Shown here: positions 1 through 9,822 of the stretch, piece by piece
Layout of the letters: each line of letters begins with the position of its first letter
Numbering within the stretch: the stretch's first letter is position 1
Origin: Streptomyces formicae
GTDB taxonomy: Bacteria; Actinomycetota; Actinomycetes; Streptomycetales; Streptomycetaceae
Direction: 5' to 3'
Assembly: GCF_022647665.1 (NCBI RefSeq)
Contig: NZ_CP071872.1
Coordinates: forward strand, 558,001-622,000
Length of the DNA: 64,000 bases
Made by a program: the position numbers and the translations under genes
The notes under the pieces: model-generated
Told to the model about the DNA's origin: nothing
Database searches by the model: none
Seen by the model: the letters and a program-made list of their open reading frames with translations, nothing else

Positions 1-465
1 GCTGTTCATGTCCTCGCTGAAGCCGCGCCAGTGCATGACCACGAACGGCACCTCGGCGGCGGCCACGGCCGGGACCATCTCCGGGTCGGCGAGGCCGCCG
101 GAGACGTCGTTGACCAGGACCGCGCCCGCGGCGACCGCCTGTGCGGCGACCGAGGCGCGCATGGTGTCGACGGAGACGACGACGCCCTCGGCCGCCAGGC
201 CCCGTACGACGGGGATGACGCGCCGCAGCTCCTCGTCCTGGTCCACGCGGGTGGCGCCCGGCCGGGTGGACTCGCCGCCGACGTCGATCAGGTCGGCGCC
301 CTCGGCGACGAGGTCGAGGCCGTGCTTGACCGCGGCCGTGATGTCGAACCAGCGTCCCCCGTCGGAGAAGGAGTCCGGCGTCACATTGACGACTCCCATG
401 ACCGCACAGCGGTCCCACTCCGGCAGGCCCGTGGCCGTGCCCCGTCCGCGCAACGACGTACTCAT
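1..465 (-). CDS. folP: Dihydropteroate synthase, N-terminal part (cut by window edge)
   Basis: Condenses 6-hydroxymethyl-dihydropterin pyrophosphate with p-aminobenzoate in folate synthesis; cytosolic. The visible first 155 residues hold the family signatures: VMGVVNVTPDSFSDGGRW near residue 25 (the pterin-binding opening of the TIM barrel), GADLIDVGGESTRPGA near residue 57 (the pABA/sulfonamide loop), then VSVDTMRA and VLVNDVSGG. The ATG at 465 opens MSTSLRGRG and no other start fits better. The gene runs off the left edge, so its C-terminus and operon partners are not visible. A short CTAG-ended sequence lies just upstream at 475-492. Assignment is secure from the motifs. Confidence 0.95.
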   Translation of the reverse strand, partial: MSTSLRGRGTATGLPEWDRCAVMGVVNVTPDSFSDGGRWFDITAAVKHGLDLVAEGADLIDVGGESTRPGATRVDQDEELRRVIPVVRGLAAEGVVVSVDTMRASVAAQAVAAGAVLVNDVSGGLADPEMVPAVAAAEVPFVVMHWRGFSEDMNS

Positions 466-474
466 GCGTCCAGC

Positions 475-492
475 CTAGGGCGTGTCTTCCGG
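475..492. repeat. CTAG + GTGTCTTCCGG half-element
   Basis: This stretch reads CTAGGGCGTGTCTTCCGG. It matches one arm of the CTAG-ended inverted repeats at 41895-41935 and 43247-43296, but no second arm follows. It lies between the start of folP and the end of the neighbouring gene. I read it as a solo end of the same element family; that is inference. Confidence 0.4.
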
Positions 493-496
493 TGCG

Positions 497-2335
497 CTAC
501 GCCGCACGGACCTCGTGCTCCGGGGCCGTGGCCGGACGGATGTGGGCGCAGGGCCGCGCGGTGCGGGCCGTCCGGCGGCGGAAGGGACGGGGCAGGGCGA
601 GGGTCACGAAGCCCTCCGCCTGCATCGCGGCGAAGCCGATGCGCGGCAGGTCCCGGGTGTTGCGGAAGACCACGAAGCGGGGCTCCCAGCGGGGCCGGAA
701 CTTGGCGTTGAACTTGTACAGGGACTCGATCTGGAACCAGCGGGAGAGGAAGACCAGCAGCCCGCGCCAGGTCCGCAGGACCGGTCCCGCGCCCAGCTTC
801 TCGCCGCGTGCGAGGGCCGAACGGAACATGGCGAAGTTGAGCGAGACCCGCTCGATGCCGAGCCGGGGGGACGCCTGCAGGGCGGCGACGATGAGCAGCT
901 CGTTCATGCCGGGGTCGGCCGAGCGGTCGCGGCGCATCAGGTCCAGGGACATGCCGTCCGTACCCCACGGGACGAAGTGGAGGACGGCCTTCAGGTCGCC
1001 GTGCGGGCCCGGCTCGCCGTCGTCGGCCTTGTGTGCCGTGGCGATGACGCTGTCGCCGTCCGAGGGGTCGCCGATCCGGCCGAGGGCCATGGAGAAGCCC
1101 CGCTCGGTCTCCGTACCGCGCCAGTCCTCGGCGGCGCGGCGTATCCGCTCCAGTTCGCCGTCGGAGAGGTCACGGACGCGGCGGACGCGGGTCTCGTAAC
1201 CGTTCCGCTCGATGCGCTTGACCATCTGGCGCACATTCCGCATCGCGCGCCCGCTGAGCGAGAAATCCGCGACGTCCACCACCGCCTCGTCGCCGAGTTC
1301 GAGGGCGTCGAGGCCGGTCTCCCGGGTCCACACCTCGCCTCCGGTCTCGGAGCAGCCCATGACGGCGGGGGTCCAGGAGTGGGCCCTGGCCTCGTCCATG
1401 AAGCGCTCGATGGCGCCGGGCCAGGCTTCGACGTCGCCGATCGGGTCGCCGCTGGCGAGCATCACGCCGGAGACGACGCGGTAGCAGACGGCGGCCTTGC
1501 CGCTGGGCGAGAAGACGACGCCCTTGTCGCGGCGGAGCGCGAAGTGGCCGAGGGAGTCGCGGCGGCCGTGTCTGGCGAGCAGTTCGCGCAGCCGGGCCTC
1601 GTCGTCCTCGGTGAGCCGGGCGGCCGGCTGCTCGGGGCGGAAGGCGAGGTAGATGGTGGTGACGGCGGTGAGCAGGCCGAGGGCGCCGAGCGAGTAGCCG
1701 ACGGTCCAGTCGACCCCGCCGCGGTAGCCGATGGGGCCCTCCAGGCCGAAGAGCCCGACCAGGACGTGTTCGAGGCGGTCGCTGAGACCGGGGCTGCCGA
1801 CGACCTTGTACGGGTGCGCGCTGACGATGACCAGGCCGAGGCCGATCGAACCGGCGCCCATCAGCACGAAGTTGGCGAGCGCCAGCCAGCGGCTGCTCGG
1901 GTCCGGCAGCGCCGCGAACTGCCTGCGGTGGCGCAGCAGAAGCGTGAGCAGGATCAGCGAGAGCAGGACGCCGATGACGGAGTGGCGGTAGGCGAACTGG
2001 GCGATCGCGCCGGCCGGCAGCAGGACGACCGCGGCCCGCCAGGCGCGCCGCTTGTGCCGCTTGAGGCCGTGGGCGAGGAGGAGGAGCAGGACGCCTGCGC
2101 TGAGCGATAGCGCGGCGGCGAACGGGCCGAGTGCGCCCGGGAGCACCTCGGCGAAGGCGTGCATCCGGCTGTGCCGGAAGCGGGGGAAGACGCCGGCGGC
2201 GATGTCGATCAGGCCGATGAAGGTGCAGGCCGTGCCGACCAGAGCGGGTACGGATTCGGCGCGGGGACCACTGAGGATCCGGCGTACCCGAACCGGAACC
2301 AGCCCCGACTTATCCCCATCTATCGTGACAGACAT
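497..2335 (-). CDS. DUF2156 / phosphatidylglycerol lysyltransferase-domain membrane protein (MprF/LysX-like)
   Basis: 612 aa. The N-terminal third (about residues 25-240) has six or so hydrophobic segments. The soluble C-terminal half carries the DUF2156 fold of MprF/LysX enzymes, which transfer amino acids from tRNA to phosphatidylglycerol; recognisable pieces are GKAAVCYRVVSGVMLASGDP, MRNVRQMVKRIERNGYE and LNFAMFRSALARGEKLGAG. The ATG at 2335 (MSVTIDGDKSG) is preferred over an upstream in-frame start because the first 46 residues of that longer form look non-coding. It is divergent from the esterase gene, with 158 bp between them. No tRNA-synthetase domain is fused, unlike mycobacterial LysX, so aminoacyl-lipid synthesis is likely but the amino acid is unknown. 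Confidence 0.8.
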   Translation of the reverse strand: MSVTIDGDKSGLVPVRVRRILSGPRAESVPALVGTACTFIGLIDIAAGVFPRFRHSRMHAFAEVLPGALGPFAAALSLSAGVLLLLLAHGLKRHKRRAWRAAVVLLPAGAIAQFAYRHSVIGVLLSLILLTLLLRHRRQFAALPDPSSRWLALANFVLMGAGSIGLGLVIVSAHPYKVVGSPGLSDRLEHVLVGLFGLEGPIGYRGGVDWTVGYSLGALGLLTAVTTIYLAFRPEQPAARLTEDDEARLRELLARHGRRDSLGHFALRRDKGVVFSPSGKAAVCYRVVSGVMLASGDPIGDVEAWPGAIERFMDEARAHSWTPAVMGCSETGGEVWTRETGLDALELGDEAVVDVADFSLSGRAMRNVRQMVKRIERNGYETRVRRVRDLSDGELERIRRAAEDWRGTETERGFSMALGRIGDPSDGDSVIATAHKADDGEPGPHGDLKAVLHFVPWGTDGMSLDLMRRDRSADPGMNELLIVAALQASPRLGIERVSLNFAMFRSALARGEKLGAGPVLRTWRGLLVFLSRWFQIESLYKFNAKFRPRWEPRFVVFRNTRDLPRIGFAAMQAEGFVTLALPRPFRRRTARTARPCAHIRPATAPEHEVRAA

Positions 2336-2493
2336 CGCTTCCCGTGGCTCCGAGAGAGATCGTGGAGTCCTGGGCCGCAGAACAGGCGGCTCGGACAATT
2401 TGCGCCCTCTAGGACGGCACTTCACGGGAGCGGGTTCATTCCCTCTCAGGAAATTCTCCCGTTCACCCCTCACGGAAGTGGCTCGATCTCCTC

Positions 2494-3606
2494 ATGGGTC
2501 TCACCAGCAACACCGTTCTGGCGCTGGCCGTTCTGGCCGCCGTGGCGTTCTTCGCCGCGACGATCTGGCTGTGGCCGCGGCTCGCCGCCCGCCGCCCGCG
2601 GGCGGTCATCGGCAGGGTGGGGCTGCTGCTCGCGACCCAGTTGGCGCTCTTCGCCTCGCTCGGGCTCGCCGCGAACAAGTCCTTCCTCTTCTACGGCTCC
2701 TGGGCCGATCTCCTCGGCCAGGAGCAGGAGATGGGCGTGGTCGTGGACCACTCGGCGGACAGCAAGGACATCAAGGTGGTCTCCACCCAGCGCCCTGACG
2801 TGCCCGGAGGCACCCGCCCCGCGGCCGCCGGGCAGATCCAGAAGGTGGTGGTCGCGGGCGAGAAGTCGGGCATCACCAGCCCGGCGTACGTCTATCTGCC
2901 GCCCGAGTACTTCCAGCCGGCGTACGCGAAGAAGACCTTTCCCGCGGCGGTCGTGCTGACCGGCTATCCGGGCACGGCTGAGAACCTGCTCAAGGGCCTC
3001 AAGTACCCGAGAACGGCATACCAGCAGGCCAAGGACGGGAAGATGCAGCCGATGATCCTGGTGATGCTGCGGCCGACCGTGGCACCGCCCCAGGACACCG
3101 AGTGCGTCGACATCCCGGGCGGGCCGCGGACCGAGACGTTCTTCGCCGACGATCTTCCGGCCGCCGTCTCGGAGACGTACCGGGTCGGCACCCAGCCGCG
3201 GAACTGGGGCTTCATGGGGAACTCGACCGGTGGCTACTGCGCGTTGAAGATCGCGCTGCACCACCCGGACCGGTACGCGGCGGGCGCGGGCCTGTCGGCG
3301 TACTACAAGGCCGCCGAGGACGTGACGACGGGCGACCTCTTCCACGGGAACAAGAAGGCGCGCAACCGGGCGGATCTGCTGTGGAGCCTGGACCACCTGC
3401 CTCAGGGGAAGAGCTCGTTCCTCGTCACCACGTCCCGGCACGGAGAAGGAAACCTGAAGGGGACGCTCGGCTTCATCGGCAAGGTGAAGGCTCCCGCGCG
3501 CGTCTCGTCGATCACCCTCGACAGCGGCGGGCACAACTTCAACACCTGGAACCGGGAGATCGCGCCCGCGCTGGTGTGGCTGAGCGGCCGTCTCAGAGCG
3601 GCCTGA
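2494..3606 (+). CDS. Membrane-anchored alpha/beta-hydrolase esterase (esterase D / antigen 85-like)
   Basis: 370 aa. Two N-terminal hydrophobic segments (about residues 8-28 and 40-60) anchor an extracytoplasmic hydrolase domain that starts near residue 115. The nucleophile elbow is G-N-S-T-G-G at residues 242-247 (Ser244), and the probable catalytic His lies in GGHNFNTW near the C-terminus; an acidic partner is expected between them. The fold and the GFMGNSTGG context match the putative-esterase (Esterase D/mycolyltransferase) family. Streptomyces lack mycolic acids, so the substrate is probably another acyl ester, unknown. The start ATG follows a purine-rich stretch. It diverges from the DUF2156 lipid-modifying gene, which hints at envelope-lipid work, but that is context only. 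Confidence 0.8.
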   Translation: MGLTSNTVLALAVLAAVAFFAATIWLWPRLAARRPRAVIGRVGLLLATQLALFASLGLAANKSFLFYGSWADLLGQEQEMGVVVDHSADSKDIKVVSTQRPDVPGGTRPAAAGQIQKVVVAGEKSGITSPAYVYLPPEYFQPAYAKKTFPAAVVLTGYPGTAENLLKGLKYPRTAYQQAKDGKMQPMILVMLRPTVAPPQDTECVDIPGGPRTETFFADDLPAAVSETYRVGTQPRNWGFMGNSTGGYCALKIALHHPDRYAAGAGLSAYYKAAEDVTTGDLFHGNKKARNRADLLWSLDHLPQGKSSFLVTTSRHGEGNLKGTLGFIGKVKAPARVSSITLDSGGHNFNTWNREIAPALVWLSGRLRAA

Positions 3607-3646
3607 CCGGCTGACCGGCTGACCGGCTCAGCGTGGCGTGAACGTC

Positions 3647-3660
<14 letters not shown>
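3604..3660. repeat. Two short tandem repeats between convergent genes
   Basis: An 8-bp unit TGACCGGC is repeated about three times from 3604. It is followed by two copies of a roughly 19-bp unit (CTCAGCG-GGCGTGA-CGT) that overlap the stop codon of the ATPase gene. No hairpin terminator is obvious. It looks like a slippage-generated minisatellite. Confidence 0.55.
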
Positions 3661-4828
<1,168 letters not shown>

Positions 4829-4990
4829 GCGCCCATTGTGGCGGGTGGTGGCGGGGCATGTGTGAAGGGCGTGTTGCCGGAACGCGAAGCTCCTCGGCGA
4901 TTGTCAGTGGCGGGGGATAGGGTCGGTTTCCGGTCGGCCTGAGGTCGAACAAGTGCGTGACATGCCGTACGGAGGGGCGGGGGTGGGGTG

Positions 4991-5692
4991 ATGGCGGGCC
5001 AGAACTGCCTGGTGACGAACGACTGGATCTGCGGCGAGTATCTCCGTTCCCGCAGCCAGGAATTGGCCGACGCGACGGTGCAGCACATCTGGATCACAGC
5101 GGTCTCGGTGCTGATAGGGCTGGCGGTCGCCTTCCCGCTGGCGCTGCTCGCCCGGCGCAGCCCCCGGCTCACCGGCCCGGTGCTCGGCCTGACGACGGTG
5201 CTCTACACGATTCCGTCGCTGGCGATGTTCTCGCTGCTGCTGCCGTTCTTCGGGCTCTCCGCCGCCCTGGTGATCACCGGCCTGGTGCTCTATTCGCTGA
5301 CGATCCTCGTGCGGAACATACTGGCGGGCCTGGAAGCCGTGCCCGAGGAGGCGCGTGAGGCGGCGCGCGGCATGGGGTACGGGCCGGCCAGGCTGCTGTG
5401 GGAGGTCGAACTCCCGCTCGCGCTCCCCGCGCTGATGGCGGGCCTGCGCATCGCCACCGTGTCGACGGTCGCGCTCACGACGGTCGGCTCGATCGTCGGC
5501 CGCGGCGGCCTCGGCAATCTCATCGAGGACGCGCTGCCCAGCTTCTTCAAGGCCCAGGTGCTGACGGCCTCGGTGCTCTGCGTGCTGCTGGCCGTCGCCG
5601 CCGATCTGCTGCTGCTGGGCGTGCAGCGCCTGCTCACGCCCTGGACCCGAATACGCACACGGGCCGCGGCCGCGGCCCCGGGGGCCCGCTGA
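4991..5692 (+). CDS. Glycine betaine/choline ABC transporter permease (OpuCB type)
   Basis: 233 aa from ATG 4991; a GTG three bases earlier is also possible. GGAGGGG lies at 4971-4977. Integral membrane permease with about six helices. The EAA coupling loop is EEAREAARGMGYGPARLLWEVELPLALP (about residues 119-146), with the conserved E-A-A--G signature that docks on the ATPase. The GRGGLGNLI motif after it is typical of the OpuCB/ProW family. Its stop TGA overlaps the ATG of the second permease (TGATG), so the two are translationally coupled. First gene of a three-gene operon with the second permease and the lipoprotein. Confidence 0.92.
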   Translation: MAGQNCLVTNDWICGEYLRSRSQELADATVQHIWITAVSVLIGLAVAFPLALLARRSPRLTGPVLGLTTVLYTIPSLAMFSLLLPFFGLSAALVITGLVLYSLTILVRNILAGLEAVPEEAREAARGMGYGPARLLWEVELPLALPALMAGLRIATVSTVALTTVGSIVGRGGLGNLIEDALPSFFKAQVLTASVLCVLLAVAADLLLLGVQRLLTPWTRIRTRAAAAAPGAR

Positions 5693-6387
5693 TGGACGTA
5701 CTGGAGAAGAGCTGGACCTGGCTCACCACCGGGGCCAACTGGTCGGGGGAGAGCGGTGCGTGGCACCGGCTCGGGGAGCATCTGTACGTCAGCGGGGTCG
5801 CCCTCGCGCTGGCCTGCGCGTTCGCCCTGCCGCTCGCCCTGTACCTGGGGCACGTCGGCCGCGGCGGAGCCCTCGCCGTCAACATCTCCAACGCGGGCCG
5901 GGCCATTCCCGTCTTCGCGGTGCTCGCCCTGTTCATGGTGACGCCGCTGCGCAGCGCCGGATACGTCCCGACGATCATCGCGCTCGTGCTGTTCGCCGTG
6001 CCGCCGCTGCTGACCAACGCCTATGTGGGGATGCGGGAGGTGGACCGGGCCGTCGTGGAGGCCGCGCGCGGCATGGGGATGTCGGGCCGGCAGCTCTTCG
6101 TCCGGGTCGAGCTTCCCCTCGCGTACCCGATGGTGATGACCGGGCTGCGCTCGGCCGCCGTCCAGGTCGTCGCCACCGCGACGATCGCGGCGATGGTCGG
6201 CCAGGGCGGCCTCGGCCGGATCATCACGGCCGGTTTCAACACGTACAACACGCCTCAAGTGGTCGCGGGCGCCCTGCTCGTGGCCGTGCTCGCCCTGCTG
6301 GTGGAGGCCGTGCTGGTGCTGGTCGACCGGCTGTGCAGTCCGCAGCGTCTCCTGCGTCCCCAGCGCTCCCTGCGGAAGACCGTGTGA
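5692..6387 (+). CDS. Glycine betaine/choline ABC transporter permease (OpuCD type)
   Basis: 231 aa. Second permease of the importer, likely paired as a heterodimer with the upstream one. The EAA loop reads VEAARGMGMSGRQLFVRVELPLA and is followed by GQGGLGRIITAGF, the family's post-loop signature. About five or six transmembrane helices. The start ATG shares its A with the upstream stop codon, so there is no independent ribosome site. A conserved Trp-rich N-terminus (SWTWLTTGANW) precedes the first helix. The gene is followed after 28 bp by the substrate-binding lipoprotein. Confidence 0.92.
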   Translation: MDVLEKSWTWLTTGANWSGESGAWHRLGEHLYVSGVALALACAFALPLALYLGHVGRGGALAVNISNAGRAIPVFAVLALFMVTPLRSAGYVPTIIALVLFAVPPLLTNAYVGMREVDRAVVEAARGMGMSGRQLFVRVELPLAYPMVMTGLRSAAVQVVATATIAAMVGQGGLGRIITAGFNTYNTPQVVAGALLVAVLALLVEAVLVLVDRLCSPQRLLRPQRSLRKTV

Positions 6388-6415
6388 CCACTCACTCACT
6401 TGGATGGTGAACCTC

Positions 6416-7402
6416 ATGAGCAAGACCTCGCGCATCGCGGGCGCAGTGCTGGGCGTCGTGGGCCTCGTCGGCTCGCTCGCCGCGTGCGGCGGCGGCAGCC
6501 TGGAGCAGGAGAAGGGCGGCTCCGCCGGCACGGGCGGGAAGAAGACGAGCGGCGCGGAGAAGGGCACGCTCGTCGTCGGCGCCGCGGCGTTCACGGAGTC
6601 CAAGGTGCTCGCCGAGCTCTACGCCCAGGTGCTGGGCGGCGCCGGATACCGCACGTCGGTCACGACCGTGAAGAACCGGGAGCTCTACGAACCGTCGCTG
6701 GAGAAGGGTGAGATCGACGTCGTACCGGAATACGCGGCGACGATCGCCGAATTCCTCAACGCGAAGGTGAACGGGCCGAAGGCGCCCGAGGAGAAGCCCG
6801 TCGCCTCCAGCGATGTCGCCGCCACCGTCGCCGGGCTGCAGAAGCTCGCCGAGCCGCTCGGTCTGAAGGTGCTGCCCGCGGGTGAGGCGGTCGACCAGAA
6901 CGCGTTCGCGGTGAGCAAGGAATTCGCCGAGAAGAACAAGCTCAAGACCCTTTCCGATCTTGGAAAGTCGAAGCTGAAGGTCAAGATCGCGGCCGGTGAC
7001 GAGTGCGAAGTACGGCCGTTCTGCGCGCCCGGCCTGAAGAAGGCCTACGGCATCGATGTCGCGGGCGTGGACCCGAAGGGCGTCGGCACCCCCCAGGCCA
7101 AGCAGGCCGTCAAGGACGGTGAGGACCAGCTCGTGCTGACCACCACGACCGACGCCACGCTGGAAAGTTTCGGACTTGTTCTGCTGGAGGACGACAAGAA
7201 GCTCCAGAACGCGGACAACGTGCTGCCGGTGCTCAATGCCGAGGACGCGGGCGCGCAGGAGATAGCCGACGTCCTCGGCAAGCTCACCGGGACGCTGACG
7301 ACGCAGGACCTGGTGGAGCTGAACCGGAAGGTGGACGCGGAGCGGGCGAAGCCGCAGGACGTCGCGAGGGAGTATCTCGCGACGAAGGGCCTGATCAAGT
7401 AG
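6416..7402 (+). CDS. Glycine betaine/choline-binding lipoprotein (OpuCC/OsmF type)
   Basis: 328 aa. Extracytoplasmic substrate-binding protein of the OpuC importer. The N-terminus is a lipoprotein signal: charged MSKTSR, a hydrophobic stretch, then the lipobox L-A-A-C with the modified Cys near residue 24, followed by a Gly/Ser/Lys linker. The mature part matches the OpuAC/OsmF family: FTESKVLAELYAQVL, LYEPSLEKGEIDVVPEYAAT and the late DLVELNRKVDAE. I chose ATG 6416 over an in-frame ATG at 6404 because it leaves a purine-rich ribosome site (GGATGGTGA) at good spacing and a standard signal-peptide length. Quaternary amine binding is inferred from family and operon. Confidence 0.92.
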   Translation: MSKTSRIAGAVLGVVGLVGSLAACGGGSLEQEKGGSAGTGGKKTSGAEKGTLVVGAAAFTESKVLAELYAQVLGGAGYRTSVTTVKNRELYEPSLEKGEIDVVPEYAATIAEFLNAKVNGPKAPEEKPVASSDVAATVAGLQKLAEPLGLKVLPAGEAVDQNAFAVSKEFAEKNKLKTLSDLGKSKLKVKIAAGDECEVRPFCAPGLKKAYGIDVAGVDPKGVGTPQAKQAVKDGEDQLVLTTTTDATLESFGLVLLEDDKKLQNADNVLPVLNAEDAGAQEIADVLGKLTGTLTTQDLVELNRKVDAERAKPQDVAREYLATKGLIK

Positions 7403-7531
7403 TTCTGATCAAGGACCGGCGGGAAGCGGAAGTGGAGGGGCGGTAAAGGGAGTCGGCCCGTGGCTCGAACTGACCAAGAGATTGCCGGGCCGACCCCCCA
7501 ATCGTCATCTACGCACGGTAAATTTCAGGCC

Positions 7532-8539
7532 ATGCCACGTGGACGCCATCGCCATTCCCCACCTCTGCACCGGCTCCTGCAGCCCTCCGCGGTCGCCGGA
7601 GCTTCGGTTCTCTGTGCCGCCGGCGCCTGGCTTTTCGCTGATCCCGTCGTGCTCCGCACTCTGGTCGCCGCGGCCGCGGCGGCCGCGGTCACCGGCGCGG
7701 TGCTCATGCGCGGCTGGGACCGGAGCGCGGGCCGCCGCGTCGCCGAGCTCACCCGCCTCCGCGCCAGCGATGCCTGGAAGACCGAGGAGCGCATAGCCGA
7801 GCTGGAAGCCGACCTCGACGAATCCCGTGAGCTGCGCGCCAAGCTGGACGCGAAGCTCCGCTCGAAGCGGGTCGAGCTGGCAGCGCTGCGCAACGAGCAC
7901 GCCTCGCTGCTGCGCCGGTACGCGAACGCCGAGACCGAGCGGGCCAGCGCGCTGGAGGGCCGCCGGCAGCTCGCACTGGAGGCCGCCGCGCCCAAGGAGC
8001 TGCCGCCCGCCGGTTCGACGCCGACGCCGTCCGCCTATCTGCGCGCCGCCAAGGCCCTGGAGGACCTGTCGCGCAACGCCGCGGCCCAGCAGGCGAGGCA
8101 CACCGTCGAGGAGGCCCGCAAGCGCGATCTCGCCGAGCGGGCGCGGGAGGCGGACGAGCCGCAGGGGAAGCACGCGGCGGCCGCCGGGGGAGAGCAGCAC
8201 GCCCGCCCGTCGTCCGCCGCCCCCGCACTCCCCGCGCTCCCGGCCAGGACGCCGGTGCCGATCGCCGCGGCGATCGTTCCGTACACCGCACGCCAGGCTC
8301 CGCGACCGCTGGGCGGCTTCGACTTCTTCGGTACCCAGGGCGGACAGGGGGGACAGGGCGGACAGGTGGCCCGGCAGGCGCCCGTCGCGGCGATCGAGTC
8401 CGAGGACCTGGCGGACGTGGTGGGCGAGGAGGCACTGGCCGAGGCCGGTGCCGACGGGGTCGGTGCGGTCATCGACCTGACCGCGCACGACGAGACCGAG
8501 CAGCTGGACGTCGCCGAGCTGCGCAGCGCGATCTCGTAA
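7532..8539 (+). CDS. Coiled-coil membrane protein, function unknown
   Basis: 335 aa. After a short basic N-terminus there is a hydrophobic region (about residues 20-60, one or two helices, very Ala-rich). A long charged heptad-rich helix follows (about 70-150, with ELEADLDESRELRAKLDAKLRSK), then a Pro/Ala-rich linker and a GGQGGQGGQ run, and an acidic tail ending VIDLTAHDETEQLDVAELRSAIS. I recognise no catalytic domain. The layout suggests a membrane-tethered cytoplasmic coiled coil, perhaps a scaffold. The start is set at ATG 7532 (MPRGRHRH); an upstream in-frame ATG at 7460 would add 24 low-complexity residues. It stands alone, convergent with nuoD. Similar unnamed proteins are common in Streptomyces. 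Confidence 0.6.
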   Translation: MPRGRHRHSPPLHRLLQPSAVAGASVLCAAGAWLFADPVVLRTLVAAAAAAAVTGAVLMRGWDRSAGRRVAELTRLRASDAWKTEERIAELEADLDESRELRAKLDAKLRSKRVELAALRNEHASLLRRYANAETERASALEGRRQLALEAAAPKELPPAGSTPTPSAYLRAAKALEDLSRNAAAQQARHTVEEARKRDLAERAREADEPQGKHAAAAGGEQHARPSSAAPALPALPARTPVPIAAAIVPYTARQAPRPLGGFDFFGTQGGQGGQGGQVARQAPVAAIESEDLADVVGEEALAEAGADGVGAVIDLTAHDETEQLDVAELRSAIS

Positions 8540-8567
8540 CCGCCGCTCGACCGCCCGGCTGCACCGG

Positions 8568-9710
8568 CTACTTGTCGATGTCGCCGACGACGAAGAACAG
8601 CGATCCCAGGATCGCCACCATGTCGGCGACCAGCGTGCCCGGGAGCAGCTCGGTCAGCGCCTGGATGTTGTTGTACGAGGCGGAGCGGAGCTTGAGGCGG
8701 TACGGCGTCTTCTCGCCCTTGGACACCAGGTAGTAGCCGTTGATGCCGAGCGGGTTCTCGGTCCAGGCGTACGTGTGGCCCTCGGGGGCCTTCAGCACCT
8801 TCGGCAGGCGCTGGTTGACCGGCCCCGGGGGCAGCTCGGCGAGCCGGTCCAGGCAGGCGTCCGCGAGGTCGAGCGCGTTGTGGGTCTGATCCAGCAGGCA
8901 CTCGAAGCGGGCCAGGCAGTCGCCCTCGCTCCGGGTGACGACCTTCAGGGTGTCCTGGAGTTCGCCGTACGCCAGGTACGGCTCGTCGCGGCGGAGGTCG
9001 AAGTCGACGCCCGAGGCACGGGCGATCGGCCCCGAGACCCCGTACGCGTGCGCGGTCTGCGGCGTCAGGACGCCGATGCCGCGGGTGCGCCCGCGGAAGA
9101 TCTCGTTTCCGACGACGAGCCGGTCGTACACGTCCATCCGCGACCGCACGTCGGCGACCGCCTGCCGTGCCCGGCCCGTCCAGCCAGCGGGCAGGTCCTC
9201 CTTGAGGCCGCCGACGCGGTTGAACATGTAGTGCATCCGGCCGCCGGAGATCTCCTCCATGACGGTCTGGAGCTCCTCGCGCTCCCGGAAGGCGTAGAAG
9301 ACCGGGGTGATTCCGCCCAGTTCGAGCGGGTACGAGCCGAGGAACATCAGGTGGTTGAGCACCCGGTTCAGCTCGGCGAGGAGCGTACGCATCCACACCG
9401 CGCGCTCCGGCACCTCCATGCCGAGCATCCGCTCGACGGCCATGACGACCCCGAGCTCGTTCGAGAAGGCGGAGAGCCAGTCGTGCCGGTTGGCCAGCAT
9501 CACGATCTGCCGGTAGTCGCGCGCCTCGAACAGCTTCTCTGCGCCCCGGTGCATGTACCCGATCACCGGCTCGGCCTGCTGAATGCGCTCACCGTCCAGT
9601 ACCAGCCGGAGCCGGAGCACGCCGTGGGTGGAGGGGTGCTGCGGGCCGATGTTCAGCACCATGTCGGTGCTCTCCGCCGCGCCGCCGATGCCGATGGTCG
9701 TCTCCGTCAT
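8568..9710 (-). CDS. nuoD: NADH-quinone oxidoreductase subunit D-like protein (stand-alone)
   Basis: 380 aa, somewhat shorter than the roughly 400-440 aa NuoD of a full nuo operon. The 49-kDa subunit of complex I carries quinone-site residues, and the motifs are present: [15 protein letters not shown] at about residue 20 and [16 protein letters not shown] after it. The C-terminus [23 protein letters not shown] is the family's terminal segment. No other nuo genes are in the window, so this is a second, isolated nuoD-like gene of the kind Streptomyces carry besides nuoA-N. Just upstream on the same strand is a MidA/NDUFAF7-type methyltransferase, whose known target in animals is the NuoD homologue. 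A role in an alternative complex-I or hydrogenase-like complex is possible. Confidence 0.88.
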   Translation of the reverse strand: MTETTIGIGGAAESTDMVLNIGPQHPSTHGVLRLRLVLDGERIQQAEPVIGYMHRGAEKLFEARDYRQIVMLANRHDWLSAFSNELGVVMAVERMLGMEVPERAVWMRTLLAELNRVLNHLMFLGSYPLELGGITPVFYAFREREELQTVMEEISGGRMHYMFNRVGGLKEDLPAGWTGRARQAVADVRSRMDVYDRLVVGNEIFRGRTRGIGVLTPQTAHAYGVSGPIARASGVDFDLRRDEPYLAYGELQDTLKVVTRSEGDCLARFECLLDQTHNALDLADACLDRLAELPPGPVNQRLPKVLKAPEGHTYAWTENPLGINGYYLVSKGEKTPYRLKLRSASYNNIQALTELLPGTLVADMVAILGSLFFVVGDIDK

Positions 9711-9822
9711 GGGCGACAGTATCCCTCCCTGGCGCGGACACCGGCGGCCCGGGCCGATGGGCGGACCGGCTCCCGGCGCGGCCCACCCCGGAACGGCCCC
9801 GCCGGAAGGCCCGCAGCGGGCG